Source of the DNA: Bizionia paragorgiae
GTDB lineage: Bacteria > Bacteroidota > Bacteroidia > Flavobacteriales > Flavobacteriaceae
Length of the DNA stretch: 64,000 nt
Reading direction: 5' to 3'
NCBI RefSeq assembly: GCF_900107625.1
Contig: NZ_FNQK01000009.1
Span: 62,001-126,000 of the forward strand
Each line of letters starts with the position of its first letter. Within the stretch, counting starts at the first letter, position 1. The translations under genes and the position numbers were made by a program. The notes beneath the pieces were generated by a model, which was not told the DNA's origin, ran no database searches, and worked only from the letters and a program-made list of their open reading frames with translations. Shown piece by piece: positions 1 through 9,382 of this stretch.

Positions 1-3000
1 CAAGAAAAATCAATTTCAGGAACGATTTCCGATGAAAACGGATTACCGTTGCCTGGGGTAAATATTGTTGTTAAAGGTACCAATAGCGGTACGCAATCAG
101 ATTTCGACGGTAAGTACGCGCTATCTGCTAGCACCGGAGACGTTATTACATACTCTTTCGTAGGGTATAAAGACGTTAACAAAACTGTTGGAACATCTAA
201 CACAATAAGCTTCTCAATGGAAGTTGATGTAGCAACTATCGACGAGGTAGTTATTACAGCAATGGGTATTAAGAGAGAAAAGAGAGAGACATCCTATGTT
301 ACCGAGTCGGTAGATAGCGATAAGCTTTTAACTGTTCAACCACAGTCTGCTGCATCAGCTCTTGCTGGTAAAGTAGCTGGTTTACAAATTAATGTGCAGG
401 ACAACGGTGTTAAACCAAGTACACAAATATTATTACGTGGACTTCGTTCAATTACTCAGTCTAACTCAGCATTAATAGTAATTGACGGTTCTATTTCTAC
501 TCAAGGTGCTTTTGACCAATTAAACCCTAACGATATTGAAAGCATTAATACGTTAAAAGGTGCTACTGCAGCAGCTCTTTACGGTTCTAGAGCAGCAAAC
601 GGTGCCCTATTAATTACAACAAAAACTGGACAAAAAGGAGACAAATTTACAATTGGTGTTAACTCTTCGTACACTATCGAGCAAGTAGCTTATATGCCAG
701 ACTTCCAAACTCAATATGGGTCAGGATGGCAAGGTGCTTACGATCCTTATGAAAACACAAACTGGGGTCCAGCTTTTGACGGCGTAAGAAGACGTGTTGG
801 TCCAATCTTTAATGATGGATCATACCAAAGTTTAGCTTATGCACCAATTAAAGATAACTTAAAAGATTTTTACAACACTGGTGGATCATCTAACAATACT
901 GTTTATGTATCAGGTAGTGATGAAAAAAATAGATTTTATATGTCTTTTGGTAGATTAGAAACAGAAGGTATTGTTCCAGATGACACGTATACTAGAAACT
1001 CTTTAAGAGTAAATGCTAGTAGAAAAATGGGGAAACTTGAATTAGGTTTAACATCTAGTTATACAACTGACAAATCTGATTTAGTAGGTCAAACTATTGG
1101 ATCTCAAGATCGTCCTTTATACTGGTTTATCCTTAACACAACTGCAAACATTCCTTTAAGTCAATACAAAGATTGGAGAAATGATAAATATGCATCACCT
1201 AATGGATGGTATAATGCTTATTACCAAAACCCTTACTGGGCTATTGACACAAACAGAGATACAGACAAATCTAATCGTCTTGTAGCAAACATGAACGCTG
1301 ATTGGGAAGTAACTGAATGGTTAGATCTTACTGGTCGTATTGGTGTTAACAGTTTAAACTCAATAGGTAAAGAGTGGAGAGATGCTCAAGCTTACGCTCC
1401 AAATAGCGATTACTTAGAGACAGCTGGTCGACCAGATCCAGTTTCATCTTTTGTTGAAGACTACGAAGCACAATCACTTGAATACTCTGCTGACTTTTTA
1501 GCTCAGAGTGAATTTGAATTATCAGAAAAATTTAATTTAAAAGCTATTTTAGGTGCAACTACATTAACTCAAAAGCTTAGACAAAGTGCTTACCGTGCTA
1601 ACAACTTAAGTATACCTGGGTTTTATGATTTATCTAACACAACAGGTCAATTAGCTGGAGGATTAGTTGGTGGAGCATTTGTTAACGAAAGAGTTAAAAG
1701 AACTTATGGTCTTTTTGGAGACTTCAGTCTTGGATATGACAACTTCCTATTTGCAAGTTTCTCTGGTAGACAAGATTACACTTCTACTTTAAGCAGTGAT
1801 AACAATAGTTATTTCTACCCATCATTTGGTTTATCTTTCTTATTCTCTGATTTATTAAACTTTGATGCTTTAAACTTCGGTAAAGTTACTTATAGTAATG
1901 CTACTGTGTATAATGATTTAGGTCCTTACTCAATTAATGAAACTTACGGTCAACAAGCTGGATTCCCATATTCTTCAACTGGACTTAACGGTTTTGTTGT
2001 ATCGGGTGTAGCTGTAGATACTAATGTTCAGAAAGAGAAGATTAAAACCGATGAAATCGGATTAAACTTAGAGTTCTTTAAGCGTCGTGTTACATTAAAC
2101 GCTGCATATTACCAAACTACAACTACAGACTTAATTACGACTGCAACAACAGCTCCATCAGCTGGTTCTAACAGTATACTTACAAACATTGGATCTGTTG
2201 AAGGTTCAGGTGTAGAGTTAAGTCTTGGTTTAGTTCCTTTTAGAGCTGAAAATGACGGAGATTTTAACTGGGATGTAAATGTAAACTTTACAACTAACGA
2301 AAATAAAGTTGTATCAATCCAACCAGGATTAGATCAAATTCAAATTGGAGGAGGTGCAACCTCTGGATTATGGGCTGTTGTAGGAGAAGATTTTCCTCAA
2401 GTAAGAGCTGTTGGATACGAAAGAGATGATCAAGGACGAGTTATTGTTAACGCTAATACAGGTAATCCAGTTGTTGGAGGACTTAAAGATTTAGGAAAAA
2501 CAACTCCAGATTACATCGTTGGTTTAACAAATGCAGTAAGCTACAAAGGGTTTACGTTAACTGGTACTATGGATTATAGAACAGGACACGTATACATTTC
2601 TCAATTAGGTGATGCTATGGAATTTACAGGAAGATCTGCAGAAAGTGTGTCTTCTAACCGTCAAGATTTCGTATTCCCTAATTCAGTTGTAAACGTTGGA
2701 ACAGCAAACGATCCTGTTTATGTTGCAAATAACAATATTCCAGTAACAGGAGGTCGTCAGAACTTTTGGACTAATACATACAACGACATTAAAGAAAACT
2801 ACGTGAAAGATGCAACTGCATTAAAATTAAGAGAGGTTTCTTTAAGATATGATATGCCTTCTAAATACTTAGATAATGCATTTATCTCAAAATTATCGAT
2901 TGCTCTTATTGGTCGTAATCTAATCACATGGTTACCAGAAGAGAACAGATTCTCAGATCCAGAATTTAACAATTCTGCAGGAAACGGTATCGGTTTAGGT

Positions 3001-3060
3001 GGATATTTCCAATCTCCTCCAACGAGATCATTTGGTGTGAATCTTAATCTAGAATTTTAA
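1..3060 (+). CDS. SusC/RagA-type TonB-linked outer membrane transporter, 5' end missing
   Basis: The reading frame is open from the first base of the window, so the signal peptide and true start lie upstream; 1019 residues are visible. It begins in a carboxypeptidase-D-regulatory-like domain (GTISDENGLPLPGVNI, then a DFDGKY loop). A TonB plug domain follows (VVITAMGI box, LRGLRS, NPNDIESINTLKGA, ALYGSRAANGA), and then a long beta-barrel that ends in the aromatic strand NLNLEF. These are hallmarks of SusC-family porins, which import oligosaccharides or peptides captured by a SusD lipoprotein using TonB energy. The SusD partner starts 18 bases downstream. The substrate cannot be read from the sequence because no carbohydrase or peptidase gene is adjacent. 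Confidence 0.95.
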   Translation, partial: QEKSISGTISDENGLPLPGVNIVVKGTNSGTQSDFDGKYALSASTGDVITYSFVGYKDVNKTVGTSNTISFSMEVDVATIDEVVITAMGIKREKRETSYVTESVDSDKLLTVQPQSAASALAGKVAGLQINVQDNGVKPSTQILLRGLRSITQSNSALIVIDGSISTQGAFDQLNPNDIESINTLKGATAAALYGSRAANGALLITTKTGQKGDKFTIGVNSSYTIEQVAYMPDFQTQYGSGWQGAYDPYENTNWGPAFDGVRRRVGPIFNDGSYQSLAYAPIKDNLKDFYNTGGSSNNTVYVSGSDEKNRFYMSFGRLETEGIVPDDTYTRNSLRVNASRKMGKLELGLTSSYTTDKSDLVGQTIGSQDRPLYWFILNTTANIPLSQYKDWRNDKYASPNGWYNAYYQNPYWAIDTNRDTDKSNRLVANMNADWEVTEWLDLTGRIGVNSLNSIGKEWRDAQAYAPNSDYLETAGRPDPVSSFVEDYEAQSLEYSADFLAQSEFELSEKFNLKAILGATTLTQKLRQSAYRANNLSIPGFYDLSNTTGQLAGGLVGGAFVNERVKRTYGLFGDFSLGYDNFLFASFSGRQDYTSTLSSDNNSYFYPSFGLSFLFSDLLNFDALNFGKVTYSNATVYNDLGPYSINETYGQQAGFPYSSTGLNGFVVSGVAVDTNVQKEKIKTDEIGLNLEFFKRRVTLNAAYYQTTTTDLITTATTAPSAGSNSILTNIGSVEGSGVELSLGLVPFRAENDGDFNWDVNVNFTTNENKVVSIQPGLDQIQIGGGATSGLWAVVGEDFPQVRAVGYERDDQGRVIVNANTGNPVVGGLKDLGKTTPDYIVGLTNAVSYKGFTLTGTMDYRTGHVYISQLGDAMEFTGRSAESVSSNRQDFVFPNSVVNVGTANDPVYVANNNIPVTGGRQNFWTNTYNDIKENYVKDATALKLREVSLRYDMPSKYLDNAFISKLSIALIGRNLITWLPEENRFSDPEFNNSAGNGIGLGGYFQSPPTRSFGVNLNLEF

Positions 3061-3078
3061 TTTTAAACAAACTTGAAA

Positions 3079-4569
3079 ATGAAAAATATATTTAAATTAT
3101 TCTCAATTGTAATGCTCTCGATTATTACAGTTGGTTGTAGTGACGAGTATTTGGATGTCAATACTGACCCAAATAACCCAATTACAGCGTCACCAGACTT
3201 GTTACTACCAGTAGCACAGCGATACACTGCCTACACGATTACGGGCCCTACTGGAGCGCGAAGATTAAACACATTAGGTAACCTAATGATGTATAACTGG
3301 AGCCAATCGGACGGATACTCATGGTACCAAGATGAATTTGAATACAGAGGTAACTCAACTTTTTATTCAACAATTTGGACTTACCAGTACCAAAATACAT
3401 TAAAGCAATACCATACAATGGATGTTGATACTCCAAACTATGAGTATTACAAAGCGATTTCTAAAATTATGAAATCATTCCACTTCCAAAATTTAGTTGA
3501 CACTTACGGTGACATACCATATTTTGAAGCACTACAAAGAGGTGATAATCCTACACCTGCATTTGATGATGCATTAACTGTTTATGAAGATTTAATCGTA
3601 CAATTAGACAATGCAATCGCATTAATTAATGCTGGTAATGCTAACGCAAATGTTTTAACTCCAGGTGGTTCAGACATTATGTACGGAGGAGACATGAACG
3701 AATGGAAGAAATTTGCAAATACTGTTAAATTAAGAATATTAGTAAGACAGTCTGATATGGTAGGTAGAGATGCATACATCAATACTGAATTCCAAAAAAT
3801 TGCTAACGAAGGTTCTGGTTTTATCACAGCAAACGCTACAGCTAACCCTGGTTATGCAGAGCAAGAAGATCAGCAAAATCCTTTCTGGTCAAACTTTGGC
3901 CAAACTACAGCAGGAGAGTACGTAAACAACTATTTTGCTACATGTGCAACACCTTTCGTTTTAGATTATTTAACAGATACTAATGATCCTCGTATTGATT
4001 ATATCTATGAAAAACCTGACACTGGACACTTAGGTGTAGAGCAAGGACTAGATTCTTATCCTGCAGGAGGAGCTTTAACAGAACCTTACGTTTCTAACAT
4101 TGGTCCTGGATTATTAAAAGGTTCTGAGCAAGATTCAGTTATATTTTCTTTAGCTGAAGCAGAATTTTTACAAGCAGAAGCAGCATTAAAAACATTTTTA
4201 TCTTCTAGTGCACAACAGCACTACGAAAATGGTATTACAGCTTCTTTTGATTATTTAGGTGTAGGTGCAGCTAATGCCGCAGGATACTACACACAACCAA
4301 TCAATTTAGTAAGTTGGGGATCTACTTCTAACAAACTAGAAGCTATCATTACTCAAAAATGGGTTGCATTAAACGGTCTTGACGCTGCTCAAAGCTGGTA
4401 TGATTTTAGTAGAACAGGTTATCCATCAAACTTACCAATCTCTTTATCTTCTCCAGAAGCTAACAGACCAGTAAGATTGGCTTACCCTTCTCAAGAAATC
4501 TCTGGAAACGGTGGAAATGTACCATCTCAACCAAATGTATTCACAAGTAAAATATTTTGGGCTAACTAA
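3079..4569 (+). CDS. SusD/RagB-family nutrient-binding outer membrane lipoprotein
   Basis: The protein is 496 residues from the ATG at 3079; an in-frame TTG two codons earlier is less likely. A type II signal peptide ends at a lipobox (ITVGC, Cys20) followed by SDEYLDVNTDPNNP, the usual N-terminus of the SusD-like group. TPR-type helices follow, and the C-terminal part carries the family's 'EAEFLQAEAA' and 'ITQKWVALNG' segments. SusD proteins sit on the cell surface as a lid over SusC and bind the ligand. It lies 18 bases after the SusC stop and is clearly in the same operon. Ligand specificity is not predictable from the sequence. Confidence 0.95.
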   Translation: MKNIFKLFSIVMLSIITVGCSDEYLDVNTDPNNPITASPDLLLPVAQRYTAYTITGPTGARRLNTLGNLMMYNWSQSDGYSWYQDEFEYRGNSTFYSTIWTYQYQNTLKQYHTMDVDTPNYEYYKAISKIMKSFHFQNLVDTYGDIPYFEALQRGDNPTPAFDDALTVYEDLIVQLDNAIALINAGNANANVLTPGGSDIMYGGDMNEWKKFANTVKLRILVRQSDMVGRDAYINTEFQKIANEGSGFITANATANPGYAEQEDQQNPFWSNFGQTTAGEYVNNYFATCATPFVLDYLTDTNDPRIDYIYEKPDTGHLGVEQGLDSYPAGGALTEPYVSNIGPGLLKGSEQDSVIFSLAEAEFLQAEAALKTFLSSSAQQHYENGITASFDYLGVGAANAAGYYTQPINLVSWGSTSNKLEAIITQKWVALNGLDAAQSWYDFSRTGYPSNLPISLSSPEANRPVRLAYPSQEISGNGGNVPSQPNVFTSKIFWAN

Positions 4570-4587
4570 AATTAAAAAATATAAAAT

Positions 4588-5409
4588 ATGAAAACAATAA
4601 ATAAATTTTTAATCTTAATGGTATTATCATTATCATTTACATCTTGTCTAGTAGACGATGATGTAATGACAGATGCCATTGCAGATACTCCTGATTTAGT
4701 AGGATTTATGAGTAGCTCTCGTAACGCTTTGGTGACAGAGGGTACAGGTAGTTATGACCTAGAAACAACTGTAGGAGTAATAGGACCTAACGTAGCTACT
4801 ATTACCGAAGATGTACAATTATCAATTGAAGTAAACGCTGCGTCTACTGCTATAGAAGGTGTACACTACACTTTAGGAGATACATCTTTAACTTTAAGCC
4901 CTTCTACAGGGTTATCAGGAGCGGTTCCTTTTACGGTATTATCTGATGATAGTTCAATTACAGCTCCAAGTTCTTTTACTTTAATTCTTGATATTGTTGC
5001 TTCTAGCGGAGGTAATGGTGTTATACCAAGTGGAAAAACGGGATCTCAAACTATTAACATATCTTACTTATGTAACTCTGATTTAGCTGGAGCTTATGTA
5101 ACAACTTCTGGTCCGTTTGCAAATGTGAATATCACAGAATTAGCAGATGGTGTTTACGAGCATGATACATTACCAGGGTTAAGTTCTGGTGGAGCTGGAA
5201 TTCCTTTTGAATTTAGCGATTCATGTGGTACAATTACAATTGATACCTTAGTACTTGGAGGAAGCTACTTAGTTCAAGGATCTGGAGTAGTTGACCCAGT
5301 TACAGGTGTTATTACAATCAATGGTTACATTTTATACAACAGTACAACTGTAGATTCAGGACCATTTTTCGATAACTCAGGAGAAACATTTGTGTATACT
5401 CCTAACTAA
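4588..5409 (+). CDS. surface-type lipoprotein of the SusCD operon, Calx-beta-like
   Basis: A 273-residue protein with a lipoprotein signal peptide (SFTSC, Cys20). The LVDDD stretch after the cysteine resembles the acidic export signal that sends Bacteroidota lipoproteins to the outer face of the outer membrane. The middle region (about residues 55-165) is Thr/Ser-rich beta-strand sequence with 'EGVHYTL' followed by 'ILDIVASSG', as in Calx-beta-like or DUF1735-type modules found downstream of SusD genes. The C-terminal 100 residues contain two cysteines and no recognised motif. It starts 18 bases after susD and is probably an accessory ligand-binding protein (inference). Confidence 0.7.
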   Translation: MKTINKFLILMVLSLSFTSCLVDDDVMTDAIADTPDLVGFMSSSRNALVTEGTGSYDLETTVGVIGPNVATITEDVQLSIEVNAASTAIEGVHYTLGDTSLTLSPSTGLSGAVPFTVLSDDSSITAPSSFTLILDIVASSGGNGVIPSGKTGSQTINISYLCNSDLAGAYVTTSGPFANVNITELADGVYEHDTLPGLSSGGAGIPFEFSDSCGTITIDTLVLGGSYLVQGSGVVDPVTGVITINGYILYNSTTVDSGPFFDNSGETFVYTPN

Positions 5410-5429
5410 TCTATTAAAATTAGAAACAA

Positions 5430-6311
5430 ATGAATAAAATATATAAAAATTCTATTAAATATTTATCACTGTCTGCACTTATATTAACAGGATTAACTTC
5501 TTGTGAAGACGATGATTTTGAAGGAGTGGATACAGTAAGTTACTCTCCAGTAACAGTAACTTTAACAGCAGATGACAACGATGTTACTGTTGTAGAAACA
5601 GATGGAACTGCAGTTTATACTATTACTGCTAGTATCTCTGCACCACAAGAATTAGATTACCCAGTTACTTTCGAGCAAACTGCCGGTGATGCTACTAAAG
5701 GTGTAGATTTTGATTTCGATGATGCATTAATAATATATGCTGGTACAACTTCTGCAACAGCAAGTGTTGTAGTGTATCAAACAGGAGATATTGAAAACGA
5801 TGAAACGTTTACAATTTCTGCAATGACACAAGATTCTAATATCTCATTAACTCCATTCACATTTAATGGAACGATCACAGGAGATTACATCAATGATGTA
5901 TTAGACCTTGTATTATCATGGGATGGTAGTGCTTCACAAGACGGAGTAACTATAGAAAGTTTCTGTGGTATGGATCTTGATTTACTTTTATTAGACCAAA
6001 ATGGTATTTTAATAGACTATATTGTAGGAACAGGAGACTGTCCTGAAGTAGGTTCAGTTTCAGGTTTACCTGATGGAACATATGAAATCGCAATTGATTT
6101 ATATGAAAATCCATTAGAAGACTATGGTTTCACAGATACATTACCAGTTCAATTGACTTATAGTCAAGAGCACTTTATCAATGAAACTGTGTTTGATTAC
6201 TCTGGAGGATATACGTTAAGTACACCAGGTGATGTAAACATGGGTAACTTAATGTCTATAGCTACATTAACTGTAACTAATGGTTACGAGTACACTGTAA
6301 CGCCTCTATAA
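5430..6311 (+). CDS. surface-type lipoprotein of the SusCD operon
   Basis: A 293-residue protein whose signal peptide ends in a lipobox (GLTSC, Cys25). EDDD directly follows the cysteine, a good match to the surface-lipoprotein export signal of Bacteroidota. Residues about 40-150 form a Calx-beta-like beta-sandwich module ('GDATKGVDFDFDD', 'IENDETFTISA'). Residues about 155-290 resemble a prepeptidase C-terminal-like domain ('DLVLSWDGS', 'DLDLLLLDQNG', 'LPDGTYEIAIDLYEN'). It is the last gene of the operon, 20 bases after the previous lipoprotein, and is followed by a strong terminator. A role in surface binding of the SusCD ligand is inferred from position only. Confidence 0.7.
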   Translation: MNKIYKNSIKYLSLSALILTGLTSCEDDDFEGVDTVSYSPVTVTLTADDNDVTVVETDGTAVYTITASISAPQELDYPVTFEQTAGDATKGVDFDFDDALIIYAGTTSATASVVVYQTGDIENDETFTISAMTQDSNISLTPFTFNGTITGDYINDVLDLVLSWDGSASQDGVTIESFCGMDLDLLLLDQNGILIDYIVGTGDCPEVGSVSGLPDGTYEIAIDLYENPLEDYGFTDTLPVQLTYSQEHFINETVFDYSGGYTLSTPGDVNMGNLMSIATLTVTNGYEYTVTPL

Positions 6312-6338
6312 CATTTATAGTACCAAATAATTAATTCT

Positions 6339-6369
6339 AAAAGAGACTGATGAAAATCAGTCTCTTTTT
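6339..6369 (+). terminator. intrinsic terminator of the SusCD operon
   Basis: A perfect 12-bp stem (AAAAGAGACTGA at 6339-6350 pairing with 6357-6368), a 6-base loop and a following T run. It lies 28 bases after the last lipoprotein gene and just ahead of rlmB. Confidence 0.85.
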
Positions 6370-6384
6370 GTTTACTTTTGTTTT

Positions 6385-7119
6385 ATGGAAAAAGACACAC
6401 AGATTTTTGGTTTAAGAGCCATTATTGAAGCCATACAGGCTAACAATACCATTGATAAGGTATTCTTACAAAAAGGACTTAAAGGCGAGCTCTTTCAAGA
6501 GCTTGAGTTTGCTATAAAGAAAAACGGTATAAACGCATCGTATGTACCGGTTGAAAAACTGAATAAATTAACAAAAAACAATCACCAAGGTGCCGTAGCA
6601 CAAATAGCACCCATAACTTTTCATGATCTAGAAACTCTAGTAGAAAACACAATTGCTAGTGGGGCTACTCCCCTTTTTCTTTTGTTAGATCAATTAAGCG
6701 ATGTAAGAAATTTTGGTGCTATAATTAGAACGGCAGAGTGTACTGGTGTTAACGGAATTATAGTACAAAAAAAAGGTGGAGCTCCGGTAAATGGAGACAC
6801 AATTAAAACAAGTGCTGGAGCTGTATTTAAAATTCCAATTTGTAAAGTAGACCACATAAAAGATGCGATGTTTTATATGCAGGCATCGGGGATAAAAGTC
6901 ATTGCGGCGACAGAAAAAACAGATCAAACCATTTACGATGTCTCTTTTAAAGAACCTTGTGCCATAATAATGGGATCGGAAGGCCGTGGTATTAATCCGT
7001 CGGTATTAAAACTAGTAGATAACAAAGCCAAGCTACCTTTATTGGGTGAAATCGAATCTTTAAATGTATCGGTTGCTTGTGGGGTATTCTTATATGAAGT
7101 TCTAAGACAACGTTTATAA
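6385..7119 (+). CDS. rlmB: 23S rRNA (guanosine-2'-O)-methyltransferase RlmB
   Basis: A 244-residue SpoU/TrmH-family (SPOUT) methyltransferase. The N-terminal substrate-binding domain starts 'IFGLRAIIEAI'. The SPOUT motifs are 'LSDVRNFGAIIRTAE' (about residue 113), 'IMGSEGRGI' (about 196) and 'ESLNVSVACGVFLYE' (about 224), which form the knotted S-adenosylmethionine site. RlmB methylates the 2'-hydroxyl of a conserved guanosine in the peptidyl-transferase region of 23S rRNA (G2251 in E. coli). The length is normal for the family. The gene follows the SusCD terminator closely and converges on the rhomboid gene with a 6-base overlap of coding ends. Confidence 0.92.
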   Translation: MEKDTQIFGLRAIIEAIQANNTIDKVFLQKGLKGELFQELEFAIKKNGINASYVPVEKLNKLTKNNHQGAVAQIAPITFHDLETLVENTIASGATPLFLLLDQLSDVRNFGAIIRTAECTGVNGIIVQKKGGAPVNGDTIKTSAGAVFKIPICKVDHIKDAMFYMQASGIKVIAATEKTDQTIYDVSFKEPCAIIMGSEGRGINPSVLKLVDNKAKLPLLGEIESLNVSVACGVFLYEVLRQRL

Positions 7120-7887
7120 ATCGTTGTCTTTATTTTCTTTAAACACATAGCGTATATTTGGTGAACTTTGTGTTGAAGACAACTGTGAACTTGGAGTCTC
7201 CTCCTCTATTTCATCTGGTTTAGGAGTGGGCACAAATTTACCATCTTCGTCGAAGTGTTTCATGAACTCATCGTCTTCTGGATTAAATTGCTCTTGCTCC
7301 CAGTCGTACTTGGTCACTTTAGCTATTTTCTTTTTAAAAATCAATGCAAAAAGCAAGCCTGTAATTAGGCCAGCAGTATGTCCTTCCCACGACACTTTTT
7401 CGTCGACTGGAAACGCATAAACAAACATGCTTCCATACAAGAAAATGACCACTAAAGACAAAGCGATTAACCTATAATGTTTAGCAAATAGACCTTTAAA
7501 AAAGTTAAAACTAAACAACACGTAAATGAGTCCGCTAATTCCAATATGATAGGACGGCCTACCAATGGCCCAAGTTATTAATCCCGAAAGTAAAATACCA
7601 TAAATTATAACCTTTAGAGCGACTTCCTTATAGAAGTAAAACAAGGCTGCCGACAATACAAATAGTGGGATGGTATTGGAGTACAAATGTTTAATTCCAG
7701 AATGTATAAACGGACTAAAAACAATACCACGCAGGCCTTTTAACGTTTGCGGGTATATACCATACTTGTTAAAGCGATAACCAAAACGGATTTCGATAGA
7801 AAAGACAAACCATATTAGTAAGACTAATAGTAGCGGATAGAGAATAACATCTATAGAAAATTTAAACGGATCGTTTGTTTTATTCAT
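7114..7887 (-). CDS. rhomboid-family intramembrane serine protease
   Basis: A 257-residue membrane protein with about six hydrophobic segments. The catalytic motif GISG is at residues 116-119 (Ser118), the general-base histidine is in 'EGHTAG' (His170), and the 'HLYSN' element (His67, Asn71) matches the oxyanion-side motif. Rhomboids cleave transmembrane segments of other proteins within the bilayer. The last 65 residues form an acidic, Pro/Ser-rich cytoplasmic tail. Both catalytic residues are present, so activity is expected; the substrate is unknown. Its end overlaps the rlmB end by 6 bases. Confidence 0.9.
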   Translation of the reverse strand: MNKTNDPFKFSIDVILYPLLLVLLIWFVFSIEIRFGYRFNKYGIYPQTLKGLRGIVFSPFIHSGIKHLYSNTIPLFVLSAALFYFYKEVALKVIIYGILLSGLITWAIGRPSYHIGISGLIYVLFSFNFFKGLFAKHYRLIALSLVVIFLYGSMFVYAFPVDEKVSWEGHTAGLITGLLFALIFKKKIAKVTKYDWEQEQFNPEDDEFMKHFDEDGKFVPTPKPDEIEEETPSSQLSSTQSSPNIRYVFKENKDNDL

Positions 7888-8012
7888 AAGTACAATATAT
7901 CAAAATAGTTACCACTTATTACACTAATGATAAAATGTCAGTTGCGAGAGGGATAGAATGGCCTGTTTGAAATCCTTTTTACCCATTAAAAAGATTGAGT
8001 AATGATAGCCCG

Positions 8013-8041
8013 GTTACTTTGAGAGGTACGAGCAAAGTAAC
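8013..8041. repeat. 9-bp perfect inverted repeat in divergent intergenic region
   Basis: GTTACTTTG (8013-8021) and its exact reverse complement (8033-8041) are separated by 11 bases. They sit in the 217-base gap between the divergently read rhomboid and rarA genes. There is no T run, so a terminator is unlikely; it may be a regulator site or a chance hairpin. Nothing else was recognised in the gap. Confidence 0.4.
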
Positions 8042-8104
8042 TCGCCATATAAATTATTTGACCACGCCCCTTTTTATTCCCCTTAAATCCTTTAATTTTA
8101 CATT

Positions 8105-9382
8105 ATGAATGCACCATTAGCAGAAAGATTACGGCCAAAAACATTATCGGACTATATTAGTCAGCAACATTTGGTGGGCCAAAATGGCTCGTTAACGAGT
8201 CAGATAAAACAAGGTTTAATTCCCTCTCTTATATTATGGGGGCCGCCGGGAATTGGTAAAACCACTTTAGCAAATATTATTGCTACCGAGTCCAAACGTC
8301 CTTTTTACACGTTGAGTGCTATTAGTTCTGGGGTTAAAGATGTCCGAGATATTATTGAAAAGGCAAAACAAAGTGGTGGTTTATTCACGACTAAAAACCC
8401 CATTTTATTTATAGACGAAATACATCGCTTTAGTAAATCGCAACAGGATTCCTTATTACAGGCTGTTGAAAAAGGATGGGTTACTCTTATTGGAGCCACA
8501 ACAGAAAATCCGAGTTTTGAGGTGATACCCGCTTTATTGTCACGCTGTCAGGTATACATATTAAAACCTTTCGAGAAAAACGATTTAGAGCTGCTTTTAA
8601 AGCGCGCCATTACTGAGGATGACATCTTATCTCAGAAAACCATAGAGCTTAAGGAAACTGAAGCTTTATTGCGTCTATCTGGTGGTGATGCTCGAAAATT
8701 ATTAAATATATTTGAGCTTATAGTTACTGCCGAAGACAAAGACCAGATTACCATTACTAACGACATGGTTTTAGACAAAGTACAAAACAACTCTGTACGC
8801 TATGACAAAACCGGTGAACAGCATTACGATATTGTATCGGCTTTTATAAAATCGATTCGCGGTAGTGATCCCAATGCGGCGGTATATTATTTAGCGCGTA
8901 TGGTAGAAGGTGGTGAAGATGTTAAGTTTATAGCGCGACGCCTTCTAATTTTAGCGAGTGAAGATATTGGAAATGCTAACCCTACCGCTTTAGTTATTGC
9001 GAACACAACCTTTCAAGCCGTTTCGACAATAGGTTATCCTGAATCGCGAATTATTTTAAGCCAATGTGCGACTTATCTGGCCTGTTCGCCAAAAAGTAAT
9101 GCTGCTTATATGGCCATAAATGAAGCCCAGCAATTAGTAAAAAATACCGGAGATTTATCTATACCGCTAGCCATGCGTAATGCACCCACAAAACTCATGA
9201 AGGATATTGGTTATGGTGAAGACTATAAATATTCTCATAACTACGAAAATAATTTTGCGCCTCAAGAGTTTTTACCTGAAAATATTAAAAACACCACCTT
9301 ATACAAACCAGGTAATAATGCTCGAGAAAATGGCCAACGTGAATTTTTAAGAAACCGATGGAAAGAGAAATACGGCTATTAA
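8105..9382 (+). CDS. rarA: replication-associated recombination ATPase RarA (MgsA)
   Basis: A 425-residue AAA+ ATPase. It opens with 'PLAERLRPKTLSDYISQQHLVG', has Walker A GPPGIGKTT (residues 46-54), Walker B with IDEIH (103-107), sensor 1 'GATTENPSF' and the 'SRC' arginine-finger region. The C-terminal tetramerisation and MgsA domain contains 'RGSDPNAAVYYLARM'. RarA acts at stalled replication forks with the clamp loader, SSB and RecA. Its size is typical. The stop codon overlaps that of the convergent downstream gene by 4 bases. Confidence 0.95.
   Translation: MNAPLAERLRPKTLSDYISQQHLVGQNGSLTSQIKQGLIPSLILWGPPGIGKTTLANIIATESKRPFYTLSAISSGVKDVRDIIEKAKQSGGLFTTKNPILFIDEIHRFSKSQQDSLLQAVEKGWVTLIGATTENPSFEVIPALLSRCQVYILKPFEKNDLELLLKRAITEDDILSQKTIELKETEALLRLSGGDARKLLNIFELIVTAEDKDQITITNDMVLDKVQNNSVRYDKTGEQHYDIVSAFIKSIRGSDPNAAVYYLARMVEGGEDVKFIARRLLILASEDIGNANPTALVIANTTFQAVSTIGYPESRIILSQCATYLACSPKSNAAYMAINEAQQLVKNTGDLSIPLAMRNAPTKLMKDIGYGEDYKYSHNYENNFAPQEFLPENIKNTTLYKPGNNARENGQREFLRNRWKEKYGY

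Noticed and set aside
6373-6380. TACTTTTG box four bases before rlmB
   Set aside because: It matches the -7 consensus but would give transcription at or inside the start codon, with no -33 element.
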